Shown here: positions 8,263-17,005 of the stretch, piece by piece
Layout of the letters: each line of letters starts with the position of its first letter
Position numbering within the stretch: the first letter of the stretch is position 1
From: Sphingomonas jinjuensis
GTDB taxonomy: Bacteria; Pseudomonadota; Alphaproteobacteria; Sphingomonadales; Sphingomonadaceae
DNA: 64,000 bases
Reading direction: 5' to 3'
NCBI RefSeq assembly: GCF_014197105.1
Contig: NZ_JACIEV010000009.1
Span: 153,631 to 217,630 of the forward strand
Program-made: the position numbers and the translations under genes
The notes under the pieces: model-generated
Database searches by the model: none
The model's input: the letters and a program-made list of their open reading frames with translations, nothing else
What the model was told of the DNA's origin: nothing

Positions 8263-8657
8263 TCGCGGCGCTGCTCCTGCTCGCGGGACAGGCGACGGCG
8301 GCGCCACCGCTGCCGACCCCGCCGCTCGACTGGAGCGCGGTGCCGCCGCTGCGCTACCGGAACCCGCCGCCCGAGAATTTCGACTATTCCGCCTATGTCC
8401 GCGACGAGGTCCGTGCCGGCCGCTGCCATCGCGCCGTCGCAGTCGGCGGGCGCTGGACGCTGGTGGTCGACGTGATCGTCCTCGCCGCGCGCGACGGCTC
8501 GCCGCGCCGGATCATCCCGCGCGCGATCGACTGCCCGTCCGTTGAACAATATGCCGCCGGCCTCGTCTCGCGCCTGGCGCGCCGCAACGTCGACACCGGC
8601 GGCGCCGCGACCGACGGCTGGTACAAGACCAGCGTCCGCTTCTCCTGGCCGGCGTGA
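8259..8657 (+). CDS. Small predicted secreted protein of unknown function
   Basis: 132 residues with a GTG start that overlaps the dut stop by 4 bp. The N-terminus [16 protein letters not shown] looks like a short signal peptide cut after Ala-Thr-Ala-Ala. The rest is Pro-rich at first ([18 protein letters not shown]) and has two Cys (about residues 54 and 92: AGRCHRA and AIDCPSV) that could form a disulfide in the periplasm. Its 3' end overlaps the next gene by 4 bp. I recognise no family. Its placement suggests co-transcription rather than a shared pathway. Confidence 0.75.
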   Translation: MIAALLLLAGQATAAPPLPTPPLDWSAVPPLRYRNPPPENFDYSAYVRDEVRAGRCHRAVAVGGRWTLVVDVIVLAARDGSPRRIIPRAIDCPSVEQYAAGLVSRLARRNVDTGGAATDGWYKTSVRFSWPA

Positions 8658-9418
8658 CCCTCTCCGACGACGAGCTGTCACGCTACGCGCGCCACATCGT
8701 GCTGCGCGAATTCGGCGGCGACGGGCAGAAGCGGCTGAAGGGCGGCCATGCGGTGGTGATCGGCGCCGGCGGCATCGGCTCGCCCGTCGTCCAGTATCTG
8801 GCGGCGTCGGGAATCGGGCGGCTGACGATCGTCGACGACGACCGCATCGACACCTCCAACCTGCAACGCCAGACGATCTACACGACGCAGGACGTCGGCC
8901 TGCCCAAGGCGCAGACCGCCGCCACCGCCGCGCGCCGCATCAACCCGCATGTCGCGGTGACCCCGATCGTCGCGCGCGTCAGCGCCGACCAGGTCGCTGC
9001 CTTGATCGACGGCGCTCATGTCGTCGTCGACGGCTGCGACAATTTCGCGACCCGCCTCGTTGTCGCCGATGCCGCGCTTGCCGCGCATATCCCGCTCGTC
9101 TCCGCCGCGATCGGCCAGTTCGAGGGGCAGCTCGGCGTCTTCCGCGGCTGGGAAGCCGACAAGCCCTGCTATCGCTGCTTCGTCGGCGCCGACCCCGATC
9201 GTGCCGGCGTCAGCTGCGCCGAGGACGGCGTGCTCGGCCCCGTCACCGGCATCCTCGGCAGCCTCGCCGCGCTGGAGGCGATCCGCTGCATCGCGCCGTT
9301 CGGCGACGATGCCGCGGGCAAGCTGCTGCTCGCCGATCTGCTCGCCTTGCGCTTTCGCACCCTGCGCCTGCCGAAGGACCCGGGGTGCCCGGCGTGTGGC
9401 TTGATCCCTCGCATCTAG
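8654..9418 (+). CDS. moeB: MoeB/ThiF/HesA-family adenylyltransferase
   Basis: E1-like enzyme that adenylates the C-terminus of a small sulfur-carrier protein such as MoaD or ThiS. The 254 residues show the N-terminal RYARHIVLREFGGDGQKRLK, the nucleotide-binding GAGGIGSPVVQYLAASG, the DDDRIDTSNLQRQ motif, and two CxxC zinc ligands (CYRC and CPAC). There is no rhodanese domain. The start is GTG. Whether it serves molybdopterin or thiamine synthesis cannot be told from sequence alone, because no carrier gene is adjacent. It ends 10 bp from the convergent epimerase gene. Confidence 0.88.
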   Translation: MTLSDDELSRYARHIVLREFGGDGQKRLKGGHAVVIGAGGIGSPVVQYLAASGIGRLTIVDDDRIDTSNLQRQTIYTTQDVGLPKAQTAATAARRINPHVAVTPIVARVSADQVAALIDGAHVVVDGCDNFATRLVVADAALAAHIPLVSAAIGQFEGQLGVFRGWEADKPCYRCFVGADPDRAGVSCAEDGVLGPVTGILGSLAALEAIRCIAPFGDDAAGKLLLADLLALRFRTLRLPKDPGCPACGLIPRI

Positions 9419-9428
9419 CCTGTGTTGG

Positions 9429-10418
9429 CTAGGCGTATTGCTCCCGGAACCACGCGACGAACCTGGGCACGCCCTCCTCGATTCCCTTGACCGGCGCATA
9501 GCCGAGGTCGCGCGTCGTCGCCGCGATGTCGGCATAGGTCTCGACGACGTCGCCCGCCTGCATCGGCTGATGATCCCGCACCGCGGGTCGCCCGCACGCC
9601 GCCTCGACGACATCGATCAACCGCCCCAGTTCCTCCGATCGTGAATTACCGAGATTGTACACCGCATGCGGCGCACGGCTTCCCCCCGGCTTGATCGCGC
9701 CATCGTCCACCGGCGGCCGGTCGAGTGACGCCAGCACGCCGGCGACGATGTCGTCGATATAGGTGAAGTCCCGCCGCATCCGCCCCTGGTTGAACACCCG
9801 GATCGGCCGGCCTGCCAGGATCGCGTCGGTGAACAGCCACACCGCCATGTCGGGCCGCCCCCACGGCCCATAGACGGTGAAGAAGCGCAGCCCCGTCATC
9901 GGCAGGCGATAGAGATGCGCGTAGCTCTCGCTCATCAACTCGTCCGCCTTCTTCGTCGCGGCATAGAGCGAGACGGGATGATCGACGCGATCGTCGACGC
10001 TGAACGGCAGCCGGTCGTTGCCGCCATAGACCGACGACGACGAGGCATAGACCAGCGACCGCGTCGCCAGCGCCCGTGCCAATTCCAGGATCGACAGATG
10101 CCCGACCAGATTGGCGCGCGCATAGGCGAAAGGATTGTCGATCGAATGGCGCACCCCCGCCTGCGCGGCGAGGTGGACGATCCGGTCGATCCCCTCGCCC
10201 CCCAGCCGCGACGCCAGCGCCTGATGATCGGCAATATCCGCCTCGACGAAGCGGATGTCCGGCCCCAGCGCCGCCAGCCTTGCCCGCTTCAGCGCGGGGT
10301 CGTAATAGTCGTTGAGGTCGTCGACCCCGATCACCCGCTCGCCCCGCGCCAGCAGCGCGCGGGCGACGTGAAAGCCGATGAACCCCGCAACGCCGGTGAC
10401 GAGGACGCCGCCGCTCAC
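9429..10418 (-). CDS. NAD-dependent sugar-nucleotide epimerase, likely UDP-glucuronate 4-epimerase
   Basis: Extended short-chain dehydrogenase/reductase. The NAD motif GVAGFIGFHVARALLARG is followed by the diagnostic DDLNDYYDPALKRARLAAL seen in UDP-glucuronate 4-epimerases. The catalytic YAATKKADE (YxxxK) and the YGPWGRPDMA substrate loop are present. At 329 residues it is full length. The start is GTG and overlaps the galU stop by 4 bp. With galU it should supply UDP-galacturonate for the polysaccharide, provided UDP-glucose dehydrogenase is encoded elsewhere. Substrate is inferred. Confidence 0.85.
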   Translation of the reverse strand: MSGGVLVTGVAGFIGFHVARALLARGERVIGVDDLNDYYDPALKRARLAALGPDIRFVEADIADHQALASRLGGEGIDRIVHLAAQAGVRHSIDNPFAYARANLVGHLSILELARALATRSLVYASSSSVYGGNDRLPFSVDDRVDHPVSLYAATKKADELMSESYAHLYRLPMTGLRFFTVYGPWGRPDMAVWLFTDAILAGRPIRVFNQGRMRRDFTYIDDIVAGVLASLDRPPVDDGAIKPGGSRAPHAVYNLGNSRSEELGRLIDVVEAACGRPAVRDHQPMQAGDVVETYADIAATTRDLGYAPVKGIEEGVPRFVAWFREQYA

Positions 10419-11284
10419 CCGATCAGCGTCTCGGCGAAGGCGCGGACCGACGGCCCGATGTCGTCGCGGGCCAGCGCCAGCGCCAGGTTGGCCTGTATAT
10501 ACCCGGCCTTGTCGCCGCAGTCGTAACGCTGGCCGTCGAAGGTGAAGCCGTGGAACGGCTGCTGGCCGATCAGCTGCGCCATCGCGTCGGTCAGCTGGAT
10601 CTCGCCGCCTGCGCCCTTCTCCTGGCTCTCGAGGATGCGCATCACCTCGGGCTGGAGGATATAGCGGCCGGGAATCATCAGGTTCGACGGCGCGGTGCCC
10701 TGCTTGGGCTTTTCGACGAGCGCGGTCACTTCGGTCAGGCGGCCGTCGATCTTGCCGGGCGAGATGATGCCGTACTTGTCGGTCTCGCTGTCGGGCACCT
10801 CGAGCGCGCCGATGACGTTGCCGCCGACCGCGTTATAGGCCTCGACCATCTGCTTCAGGAAGCCGGGCTTGCCCGCCATCAGCTCGTCGGGCAGCAGCAC
10901 CGCGAACGGCTCGTCGCCGACGATCTCGCGCGCACACCACACCGCATGGCCTAGACCCAGCGGCTCTTGCTGGCGAACATAGACCGGGCTGCCCGGCTTC
11001 TGGCGGATGCCGTCGAGGATCGCGAGCGACTTGCCGCGCACGCGCATCGTGTCCTCGAGCTCGTAGGAAATGTCGAAATGGTCCTCGAGCGCGGTCTTGT
11101 TGCGCCCGGTGACGAAGATGATCTGGTCGACGCCCGCCTCCAGCGCCTCTTCGACTGCATATTGGATCAGCGGCTTGTCGACGACGGTCAGCATTTCCTT
11201 CGGCATCGCCTTGGTCGCTGGCAGGAACCGCGTTCCCAGCCCCGCCACGGGAAATACCGCTTTGCGCACCGGCTTGATCGTCAT
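10415..11284 (-). CDS. galU: UTP-glucose-1-phosphate uridylyltransferase
   Basis: Makes UDP-glucose from UTP and glucose-1-phosphate. The 289-residue form starts at the ATG at 11284 (MTIKPVRKAVFPVAGLGTRF), preceded by GAGG. A longer reading frame to 11353 has no family similarity. The nucleotide motif GLGTRFLPATKAMPKEM, VDKPLIQYAVEEA and LGHAVWCAREIVGDEPFAVLLPD (split here into adjacent pieces) are characteristic. It is the first gene of an operon with the epimerase and is divergent from wecB. Confidence 0.95.
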   Translation of the reverse strand: MTIKPVRKAVFPVAGLGTRFLPATKAMPKEMLTVVDKPLIQYAVEEALEAGVDQIIFVTGRNKTALEDHFDISYELEDTMRVRGKSLAILDGIRQKPGSPVYVRQQEPLGLGHAVWCAREIVGDEPFAVLLPDELMAGKPGFLKQMVEAYNAVGGNVIGALEVPDSETDKYGIISPGKIDGRLTEVTALVEKPKQGTAPSNLMIPGRYILQPEVMRILESQEKGAGGEIQLTDAMAQLIGQQPFHGFTFDGQRYDCGDKAGYIQANLALALARDDIGPSVRAFAETLIG

Positions 11285-11391
11285 GAAGATTCCTCGTCTG
11301 GTCTCGCGCGCCGCTCTAGCGCCCCCTAGCGCCATCGCAACCGACCGCACCAATTAGTGGCGTTTTTAGACCATATGATTAACCTGGGTCT

Positions 11392-12561
11392 ATGCCGCGC
11401 CTCCTCGTCATCATCGGCACCCGACCCGAAGCGATCAAGCTATTCCCGGTCGTCGCCGCGCTGCGGGCCCTGCCGGGGATGACGGTGCGGCTGTGCGCGA
11501 CGGGCCAGCATCGCGAGATGGTCGACGCCGTCCTCGAAGTCGCCGGCCTGGCCCCCGACATCCAGCTGGCCGTCATGCAACCGGGCCAGTCGCTCGACCA
11601 ACTCGTCGCCCGTCTCCTCATCTCTATCGGCGACGTGCTTGGTTCCGAGCAGCCCGATCGGGTCATCGTTCAAGGCGATACCGCGACCGCCATGGCCGGC
11701 GCGCTCGCCGCCTATCACCGCCGCATTCCCGTCGCGCATGTCGAGGCGGGGCTGCGATCGGGCGACATCCAACAGCCATGGCCGGAGGAAGCGAATCGGC
11801 GTGTCATCAGTACGATGGCCGACCTCCACTTCGCGCCGACCGCGCTGGCGGCATTGGCCCTGGCGGCGGAAAACGTCACGGCCGGCGTCCATGTCACCGG
11901 CAACAGCGTGATCGACGCGCTATACTGGACGCAACGGCGTATCGGGGCGGTGCCTGCGCTCACCGCGACGATCGACGCCCGATTGGCGCCTCTCGCGGGA
12001 CGGCGCCTCATCCTCGTCACGGCGCACCGCCGCGAGAATATCGGCGAGGCGATGGGCGCGATCGCCCGCACTCTCCGCCGCCTCGCCATCCGCCGCGACG
12101 TGGCGATCGTCCTGCCGGTCCATCCCAATCCCGCGGTGGTCGATGCGATGGAACGGCTGCTGCCGTCGAGCGACACCATCCTGCGGCTACCCCCGCTCGC
12201 CTATCCCGAACTCGTCCATGTCTTGGCCCGAAGCACGATCGTGCTGACCGATTCGGGCGGCCTTCAGGAGGAAGCACCCGCACTCGGCAAGCCCGTCCTC
12301 GTCATGCGCGAAACCACCGAACGGCCAGAGGGAATCGCCGCCGGCACCGCCCGGCTGGTCGGGACCGAGGAGGACGTCATCGTCGCCGAGGCCTGCCGCC
12401 TGCTCGACGACCCGCTCGCCTATGCGGCGATGGCGCGGGCACACAATCCATTCGGCGATGGCCTTGCCAGTGCCCGGATCGCCGCGATCCTGGCGGCGGC
12501 ACATGGGCTGGACACCGGCCCTGCCGTCATCGCCGCTTCCCCGATCGACCCAGAAGGATGA
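11392..12561 (+). CDS. wecB: UDP-N-acetylglucosamine 2-epimerase (non-hydrolysing)
   Basis: Interconverts UDP-GlcNAc and UDP-ManNAc, giving precursors for polysaccharides. The 389 residues open with IIGTRPEAIKLFPVVAAL and carry VQGDTATAMAGALAAYH, HVEAGLRSGD, the EEANR motif and LTDSGGLQEEAPALGKPVL, all hallmark motifs. A TATGAT hexamer 13 nt before the ATG could be a -10 box giving an almost leaderless transcript. No UDP-ManNAc dehydrogenase is seen next to it. Confidence 0.95.
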   Translation: MPRLLVIIGTRPEAIKLFPVVAALRALPGMTVRLCATGQHREMVDAVLEVAGLAPDIQLAVMQPGQSLDQLVARLLISIGDVLGSEQPDRVIVQGDTATAMAGALAAYHRRIPVAHVEAGLRSGDIQQPWPEEANRRVISTMADLHFAPTALAALALAAENVTAGVHVTGNSVIDALYWTQRRIGAVPALTATIDARLAPLAGRRLILVTAHRRENIGEAMGAIARTLRRLAIRRDVAIVLPVHPNPAVVDAMERLLPSSDTILRLPPLAYPELVHVLARSTIVLTDSGGLQEEAPALGKPVLVMRETTERPEGIAAGTARLVGTEEDVIVAEACRLLDDPLAYAAMARAHNPFGDGLASARIAAILAAAHGLDTGPAVIAASPIDPEG

Positions 12562-12567
12562 CGCCGG

Positions 12568-13893
12568 CTATTCCGCCGCCGCGTGCAGCACCGGCGGCTC
12601 GGGCGCCCACCGCTTGCCGCATGCCTCGGCGATCCGGCGCGGCACGTCGGCCAGCGCAAATCTTTCCCCGCCCGGCGCGCCGCTATCGAGGAAATAGCCG
12701 ATCGCATTGTGCTTGCCGTTCTTAAGCGCGACGAACGCCACCATGTCGCGCAAGCCACCGTGGCGCGTCCCATCGACCTGATAGACGAAGTCGGACGGGA
12801 TATCGTGCGGCCAGACGAGCGACACGAACAGGCTGTCGCCTCGATTGTCGACGCTGAACAACGCCTCCCCGTCGTCCGACACCATCGCCGTCAATCGCGC
12901 TTCGGCGCGCGCCGCCTCGGCAGCATCGTGACAGAAGACGACGAAATCCTGCGACATGCGCGGCTCGACGCGGGCAAACGGAACGCCGGCCTGTTTCAGC
13001 AGCTGCGCGTGATCGCGCAAACGCCAATACCAGGTCACCGCACCGTGCGGGTCCTGATGCAACCCCGTCGCCAGCATCACTCGCGCCTGCGGAAAGGCCG
13101 CGACGACGTCGCCGACGATCGCGTCATACAGCTCGTACACCTCGAGCACCGGATCGACGCCCTCGGGCACGTACCAGGTCGGGTTGGTGAACGGCCCGCC
13201 ATAGGTGGTCGAGCTGAAGAGATAATGGTGTTGGATATGCGCCCCGGCGTTGAGGAACAGCGAGGCAAAGCCCGGCTTCTTCGCCCGCGTCTCGCGGATG
13301 AAGACGTCGGCGAGCAGCCGGTCGAGCACCATCGCCTTGCGCCACGGCCGTCCCCGCACCGCCGCCAGCGTATCGCGAACGAAGCCGGCGTAGCTGCCAG
13401 GTCGGGCATATCGCGCCATGCCCGCCACCAGGTTCACCGCCGACGCCGCCGTGATCTTTCCTTCCGCATTGTCGTTCACCGCCTGCGCGATCGGCTGGTA
13501 CAATCGCTCGAGCATCGGAGACCCGCTCACCCTGGTCCGCGTCCACGGATCCGGCACGAAGAATGCGGCGTTGCGGCAGCGGTTCTTGGCGTTCATCGGG
13601 CTGATCGCACCGACGCTGACGCCCTGCCGCTCGAGCACTTCCCAGATCTGATCGATGTCGGTGGCCAGGATATCGCCAAGCCGAAACACACCATGCTCGG
13701 CCAGCGTCAGCCCGGTATGCGCGGTGACCCACTGGATCCACGGCTCTAGCTCTTCATACTTCGTTTCGCTGGTCGTCTCGCTCAGGCCATGGTCGGCAAT
13801 CAGCCGCCCAAGCGCCGGCAGCTTGCCCTGCGCGACATAGCCGCGCACCTGGTCGAAGTTGATCTCGTTGAGCTCGAGCAGCAGCACCGTCAT
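12568..13893 (-). CDS. Alkaline-phosphatase-superfamily-like protein in a glycosyltransferase operon
   Basis: 441 residues without signal peptide or membrane segment. The start TVLLLELNEINFDQV and the stretch EPWIQWVTAHTGLTLAEHGV resemble the metal-binding strand and the P-T-x-W-x-x-x-x-TG-x-x-P-x-x-HG block of phosphodiesterase/nucleotide-pyrophosphatase-type members. Further His-rich stretches (GAHIQHHYLF, TGLHQDPHGAV, DGTRHGGLRD) could bind metal. The match is distant and some expected Asp ligands are not obvious. It starts 9 nt after a GT4 gene, so it is the last gene of that operon. It may add or remove a phospho-substituent on the glycan, but this is inference. Confidence 0.6.
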   Translation of the reverse strand: MTVLLLELNEINFDQVRGYVAQGKLPALGRLIADHGLSETTSETKYEELEPWIQWVTAHTGLTLAEHGVFRLGDILATDIDQIWEVLERQGVSVGAISPMNAKNRCRNAAFFVPDPWTRTRVSGSPMLERLYQPIAQAVNDNAEGKITAASAVNLVAGMARYARPGSYAGFVRDTLAAVRGRPWRKAMVLDRLLADVFIRETRAKKPGFASLFLNAGAHIQHHYLFSSTTYGGPFTNPTWYVPEGVDPVLEVYELYDAIVGDVVAAFPQARVMLATGLHQDPHGAVTWYWRLRDHAQLLKQAGVPFARVEPRMSQDFVVFCHDAAEAARAEARLTAMVSDDGEALFSVDNRGDSLFVSLVWPHDIPSDFVYQVDGTRHGGLRDMVAFVALKNGKHNAIGYFLDSGAPGGERFALADVPRRIAEACGKRWAPEPPVLHAAAE

Positions 13894-13902
13894 GCCGCCG
13901 CC

Positions 13903-15054
13903 TTACCCCAGCAGCAGGTCGATCAGCAAATCGTCCGTGCGGCGAACGTCATAGCGCTCCTCCGCCATCCGGCGGCTCGCCGCCCCCATCGTCGCGATCA
14001 GCTGCGGTCGCTCGACGAAGCGCATCAGCGCCTCGGCGAGCGGCGCCACCTGGCGCTGCGGCACGAGATAGCCGTTGACGCCCTCGTCGACCGTATCGCG
14101 GCAGCCGACCTGATCGGTGGTAACGATCGGCTTGCCCATCGCCATCGCCTCCTGGATGCTGCGCGGCACGCCTTCGCGATAGAAACTTGGCAGCACGAAG
14201 ACGCTCGCCTCCTCGATCCAGCGACGCACGTCGTCGACATGACCGGGCCATTCGATCAAGCCCTCGTCGACCCAGGCCTGCACCTCGGCCCCTGTCAGGC
14301 CGTTGGGGTTGAGATCCTCGCCGCCGAGCAGGACGAACCGCGTGTCCGGCGCCCGCGCCTTGACCAGCCGCGCCGCCTCGACGAACTCGACGACGCCCTT
14401 TTCGCGCACTAGCCGGCAGGCGAGGACGAAGGTCACCGGATCGGTCGACCCCGGCACGACGCGATAATCGCTCAACCGCACGCCGACCCCGCCGATGTTC
14501 AGCGCCTTGTCGGGCTTCACCAGCCCGCGGCTGACGAACAGCGATCGGTCCTCTTCGTTGAGGAAGATCGTCTTCGCCGACAAGGCCAGCGCCGGCCGGT
14601 ACAGCGTCTCGCTGACCAGCCGGAGGGCTCGCCGCTTCGCCGACGCCGCGCCGTCGTCGGCGAAGACGTAGCCAAGGCCTTCCAGCATCGTGATCCGCCG
14701 CGGCACCCCCGCCAGCGCCGCCGCGATCGTCCCATAGATCACCGGCTTGGCGAAATAGGCGAGCAGCGCATCGGGTCGGTCCGCGCGGAACTGGCGCAAC
14801 AGCCCGGCCGTGTCCGCCGCATCGCGCGCCGGCGAGATTCCGGCGCGGGACAACGACACGTCGACCGGCTCCGCGCCGAGCGCCCGCACCCGCGCCCGCA
14901 CGCGCTCGTCGTAATCGGGCGCCATCGCCAGCACATGGTGCCCGCGCGCCACCAGCGCCTCGATCAGCGTCGCGCGGAAATTGGGCAGCGAATAGGCGAT
15001 GCTGGACAGCAGCGCGATTTTCCGCCCAATGCCATCAGCTCGGCGATGGCTCAT
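13903..15054 (-). CDS. GT4-family glycosyltransferase
   Basis: 383-residue two-domain GT-B enzyme that probably moves a sugar from a nucleotide donor to the lipid-linked repeat unit. I start it at the ATG at 15054 (MSHRRADGIGRKIALLSS), whose ATGA overlaps the upstream stop. The longer open frame is shadow sequence. The acceptor domain has NFRATLIEALVARGHHVLAMAP (adjacent motifs), and the donor domain has FVLACRLVREKGVVEFVEAA and the conserved PSFYREGVPRSIQEAMAMGK with the EX7E-type glutamates. It resembles the GT4 enzymes that move N-acetylgalactosamine-type sugars, but the donor is unknown. Confidence 0.9.
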   Translation of the reverse strand: MSHRRADGIGRKIALLSSIAYSLPNFRATLIEALVARGHHVLAMAPDYDERVRARVRALGAEPVDVSLSRAGISPARDAADTAGLLRQFRADRPDALLAYFAKPVIYGTIAAALAGVPRRITMLEGLGYVFADDGAASAKRRALRLVSETLYRPALALSAKTIFLNEEDRSLFVSRGLVKPDKALNIGGVGVRLSDYRVVPGSTDPVTFVLACRLVREKGVVEFVEAARLVKARAPDTRFVLLGGEDLNPNGLTGAEVQAWVDEGLIEWPGHVDDVRRWIEEASVFVLPSFYREGVPRSIQEAMAMGKPIVTTDQVGCRDTVDEGVNGYLVPQRQVAPLAEALMRFVERPQLIATMGAASRRMAEERYDVRRTDDLLIDLLLG

Positions 15055-16139
15055 GCCATCAGCTCGGCGAACATCCGCACCAGCCGCGGCCCGATGACGT
15101 CGGTCGAATATTCGCGCTCGACCTTCGCGCGTCCGGCCGCCCCCATCCGTCCGCGCTGCGCCGGATCCTGCGCCAACATCGTCAGCGCCGCCTCCCACGC
15201 GTCCGCATCGTCGGCGAGATAACCGACCGCGTCGTCGACGATCACACTGTTGACCCCGACCGGCGACGCGATCACCGGCCGGCCCGCGGCCATATATTGG
15301 ATCAGCTTGTATCCGCACTTGCCGCGCTCGAAGGGACTATCGGGCAGCGGCATCACGCCGATGTCGATGCCGGCCAGCAGCGGCCCTTCGGTCGCTTCGC
15401 GCCACGCATGGGCTTCCTGCGGGATCGGCAGGTCGGGCAGCGCCGGCGCGCCGATCGTTACCAGCACTACCGGATGCCGCCGATGAAGACGGCCGAGCGC
15501 CTCGATGACCGGCGCCAGGTAGCGCGCGTTCGCCGGCGTCCCGATCCAGCCGACGCGCAGCGGCGTGCCCCCGGGTGGCGGCGTCACCGGATAGCGCGCC
15601 GGATCAACCACCGTCGGGATCAGCTCGACCCGCCGCGCTCCGGCCCGGCGCGCATAGTCCGCCAGATAGGCGTTGCCCGCGGTCACCGCCGCCGCGCCGG
15701 TGATCAACGGATGAAGCTTCCGACCCAGCACCCAGCGCACCGGCGCCAGCCGATGCCGGTCATAGCCGTGGAATACCGCGTCATCGTAATCAACGACATA
15801 GGGGGTCGCCCCAAGCATCCGCTCGGTTGCCCCCGGCAGGAAAGGAAACAGCTCCTTCTCCACCCAGACCAGATCGGCCTTCCGCCCCCATATGGCGGTC
15901 AACCGGCGCCGATAGCCCGCCAAGGCGCGGCCTAAGGGCTTGCGACCGCCGGCATAATAGGCCGCGAGATACGCCTCGTCGAAGAACGGATCGACCGTCA
16001 CCGCCGCCCCCGCGCGCTCCAGTGCCGGCACGAACTGGAGCAGGCGCAACCGGCTGCTCGCGCCGCTTTCGGTATAGCGCGTCAGCAGCAGCAACCGCTT
16101 TCCCGCGAGCGGTTGCCCGGCGCTCATCGCGTGGCTCAA
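15051..16139 (-). CDS. GT4-like glycosyltransferase
   Basis: 362 residues with a GT-B arrangement. The N-terminal part opens with KRLLLLTRYTESGASSRLR and contains VVDYDDAVFHGYDRH. The C-terminal donor domain has RVGWIGTPANARYLAPVIEA, GIDIGVMPLPDSPFERGKCG and YKLIQYMAAGRPVIASPVG. The Lys and Glu/Asp-rich loop fits nucleotide-sugar binding. It overlaps both its neighbours by 4 bp, so it is translated as part of a coupled unit. An internal Met at residue 5 is an alternative start. Donor and acceptor are unknown. Confidence 0.87.
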   Translation of the reverse strand: MSHAMSAGQPLAGKRLLLLTRYTESGASSRLRLLQFVPALERAGAAVTVDPFFDEAYLAAYYAGGRKPLGRALAGYRRRLTAIWGRKADLVWVEKELFPFLPGATERMLGATPYVVDYDDAVFHGYDRHRLAPVRWVLGRKLHPLITGAAAVTAGNAYLADYARRAGARRVELIPTVVDPARYPVTPPPGGTPLRVGWIGTPANARYLAPVIEALGRLHRRHPVVLVTIGAPALPDLPIPQEAHAWREATEGPLLAGIDIGVMPLPDSPFERGKCGYKLIQYMAAGRPVIASPVGVNSVIVDDAVGYLADDADAWEAALTMLAQDPAQRGRMGAAGRAKVEREYSTDVIGPRLVRMFAELMA

Positions 16140-16969
16140 GCGGTCTTCCGCAGGACGGCGAAGAATTCGAGGTCGCCGAACGCGGTATCGCGAACCACCG
16201 CCGGCGACAGCCCGGTCGCCGCCGATGTCGCCGCGATGATTCGGCGAAAGCTCTCTGGCGAGAAGGTCCAGGCGTGGACGTCGATATACTCGCCACCGGC
16301 GGCCCGCCGCGCCTCGTCGTTCGCCGCCGCGACCAGCGCGGCATCGGGTGCCGGCGCTCCGTGACGGCCGAGCCAGTGGCGCAGCGGATTATTGTGTGTC
16401 GTCTGCAGTCGCGTCGCCCGGATCGATTCGCCAGTATGAACGCGCCGCCGCTCGCGGTGCGCCGCCTCGACGTCGGACAGCTGAGTCTCGGGCCGCGACT
16501 GATCGAAGGTATAGCGACGGTCCGGTATGATGAGGAAATAGCTGCCGCCCGGCTCGATCAGCCGCGCGACCTTTTTGAGGTGTCCGATCAGATCGGGTTG
16601 ATGCTCGACCGCATGGCTGCTCAGCACCGCGTCGAAGCGGCGGTCGACGACATCGAGGTCGCCGACGGGCGACACGTAGTCGATCCGCGCGGGAATGCGC
16701 TCAGCATCATAGCCGATCGCCACCGCACGCGTCCTCAACGCCGCCGCGTCGAGCACATCGAAATAGGAGACCCCCGGCCCGGCGATCGTCGGATTGTTGA
16801 ACGGCCCGATCTCGAGCGCCGATGCCAGCGGCACCTGGCGCAGGAACGCCGCCCGCGTCGTCGGGGCGGCGAGACCTTCGCGGCGGCGGCGACCGGTATG
16901 GGCGACAGCGACAAGCGGTGCGCCGACCCCGGTGATCGTTCGGAGTGCGACTTGCTTGATCGACGGCAT
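16136..16969 (-). CDS. SAM-dependent methyltransferase of polysaccharide-cluster type
   Basis: 277-residue class I methyltransferase. LEIGPFNNPTIAGPGVSYFD is the SAM-binding motif in the form often seen in surface-polysaccharide clusters. It is followed by VLSSHAVEHQPDLIGHLK, LIEPGGSYFLIIPDRR and a C-terminal ESFRRIIAATSA. I start at the ATG at 16969 (MPSIKQVALRTIT). A TTG at 17005, adjacent to the upstream stop, would add 12 residues. It lies between two GT4 genes, so it may methylate a sugar of the repeat or cap the chain. Confidence 0.85.
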   Translation of the reverse strand: MPSIKQVALRTITGVGAPLVAVAHTGRRRREGLAAPTTRAAFLRQVPLASALEIGPFNNPTIAGPGVSYFDVLDAAALRTRAVAIGYDAERIPARIDYVSPVGDLDVVDRRFDAVLSSHAVEHQPDLIGHLKKVARLIEPGGSYFLIIPDRRYTFDQSRPETQLSDVEAAHRERRRVHTGESIRATRLQTTHNNPLRHWLGRHGAPAPDAALVAAANDEARRAAGGEYIDVHAWTFSPESFRRIIAATSAATGLSPAVVRDTAFGDLEFFAVLRKTA

Positions 16970-17005
16970 GGCCGCGCGCTTACCGGTGACGCCGCAGAAT
17001 GGCAA

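Noticed and set aside
12583..13749. 388-residue plus-strand frame opposite the phosphatase-like gene
   Set aside because: Arg/His/Val-rich shadow. The minus-strand gene has consistent codon use and an operon position.
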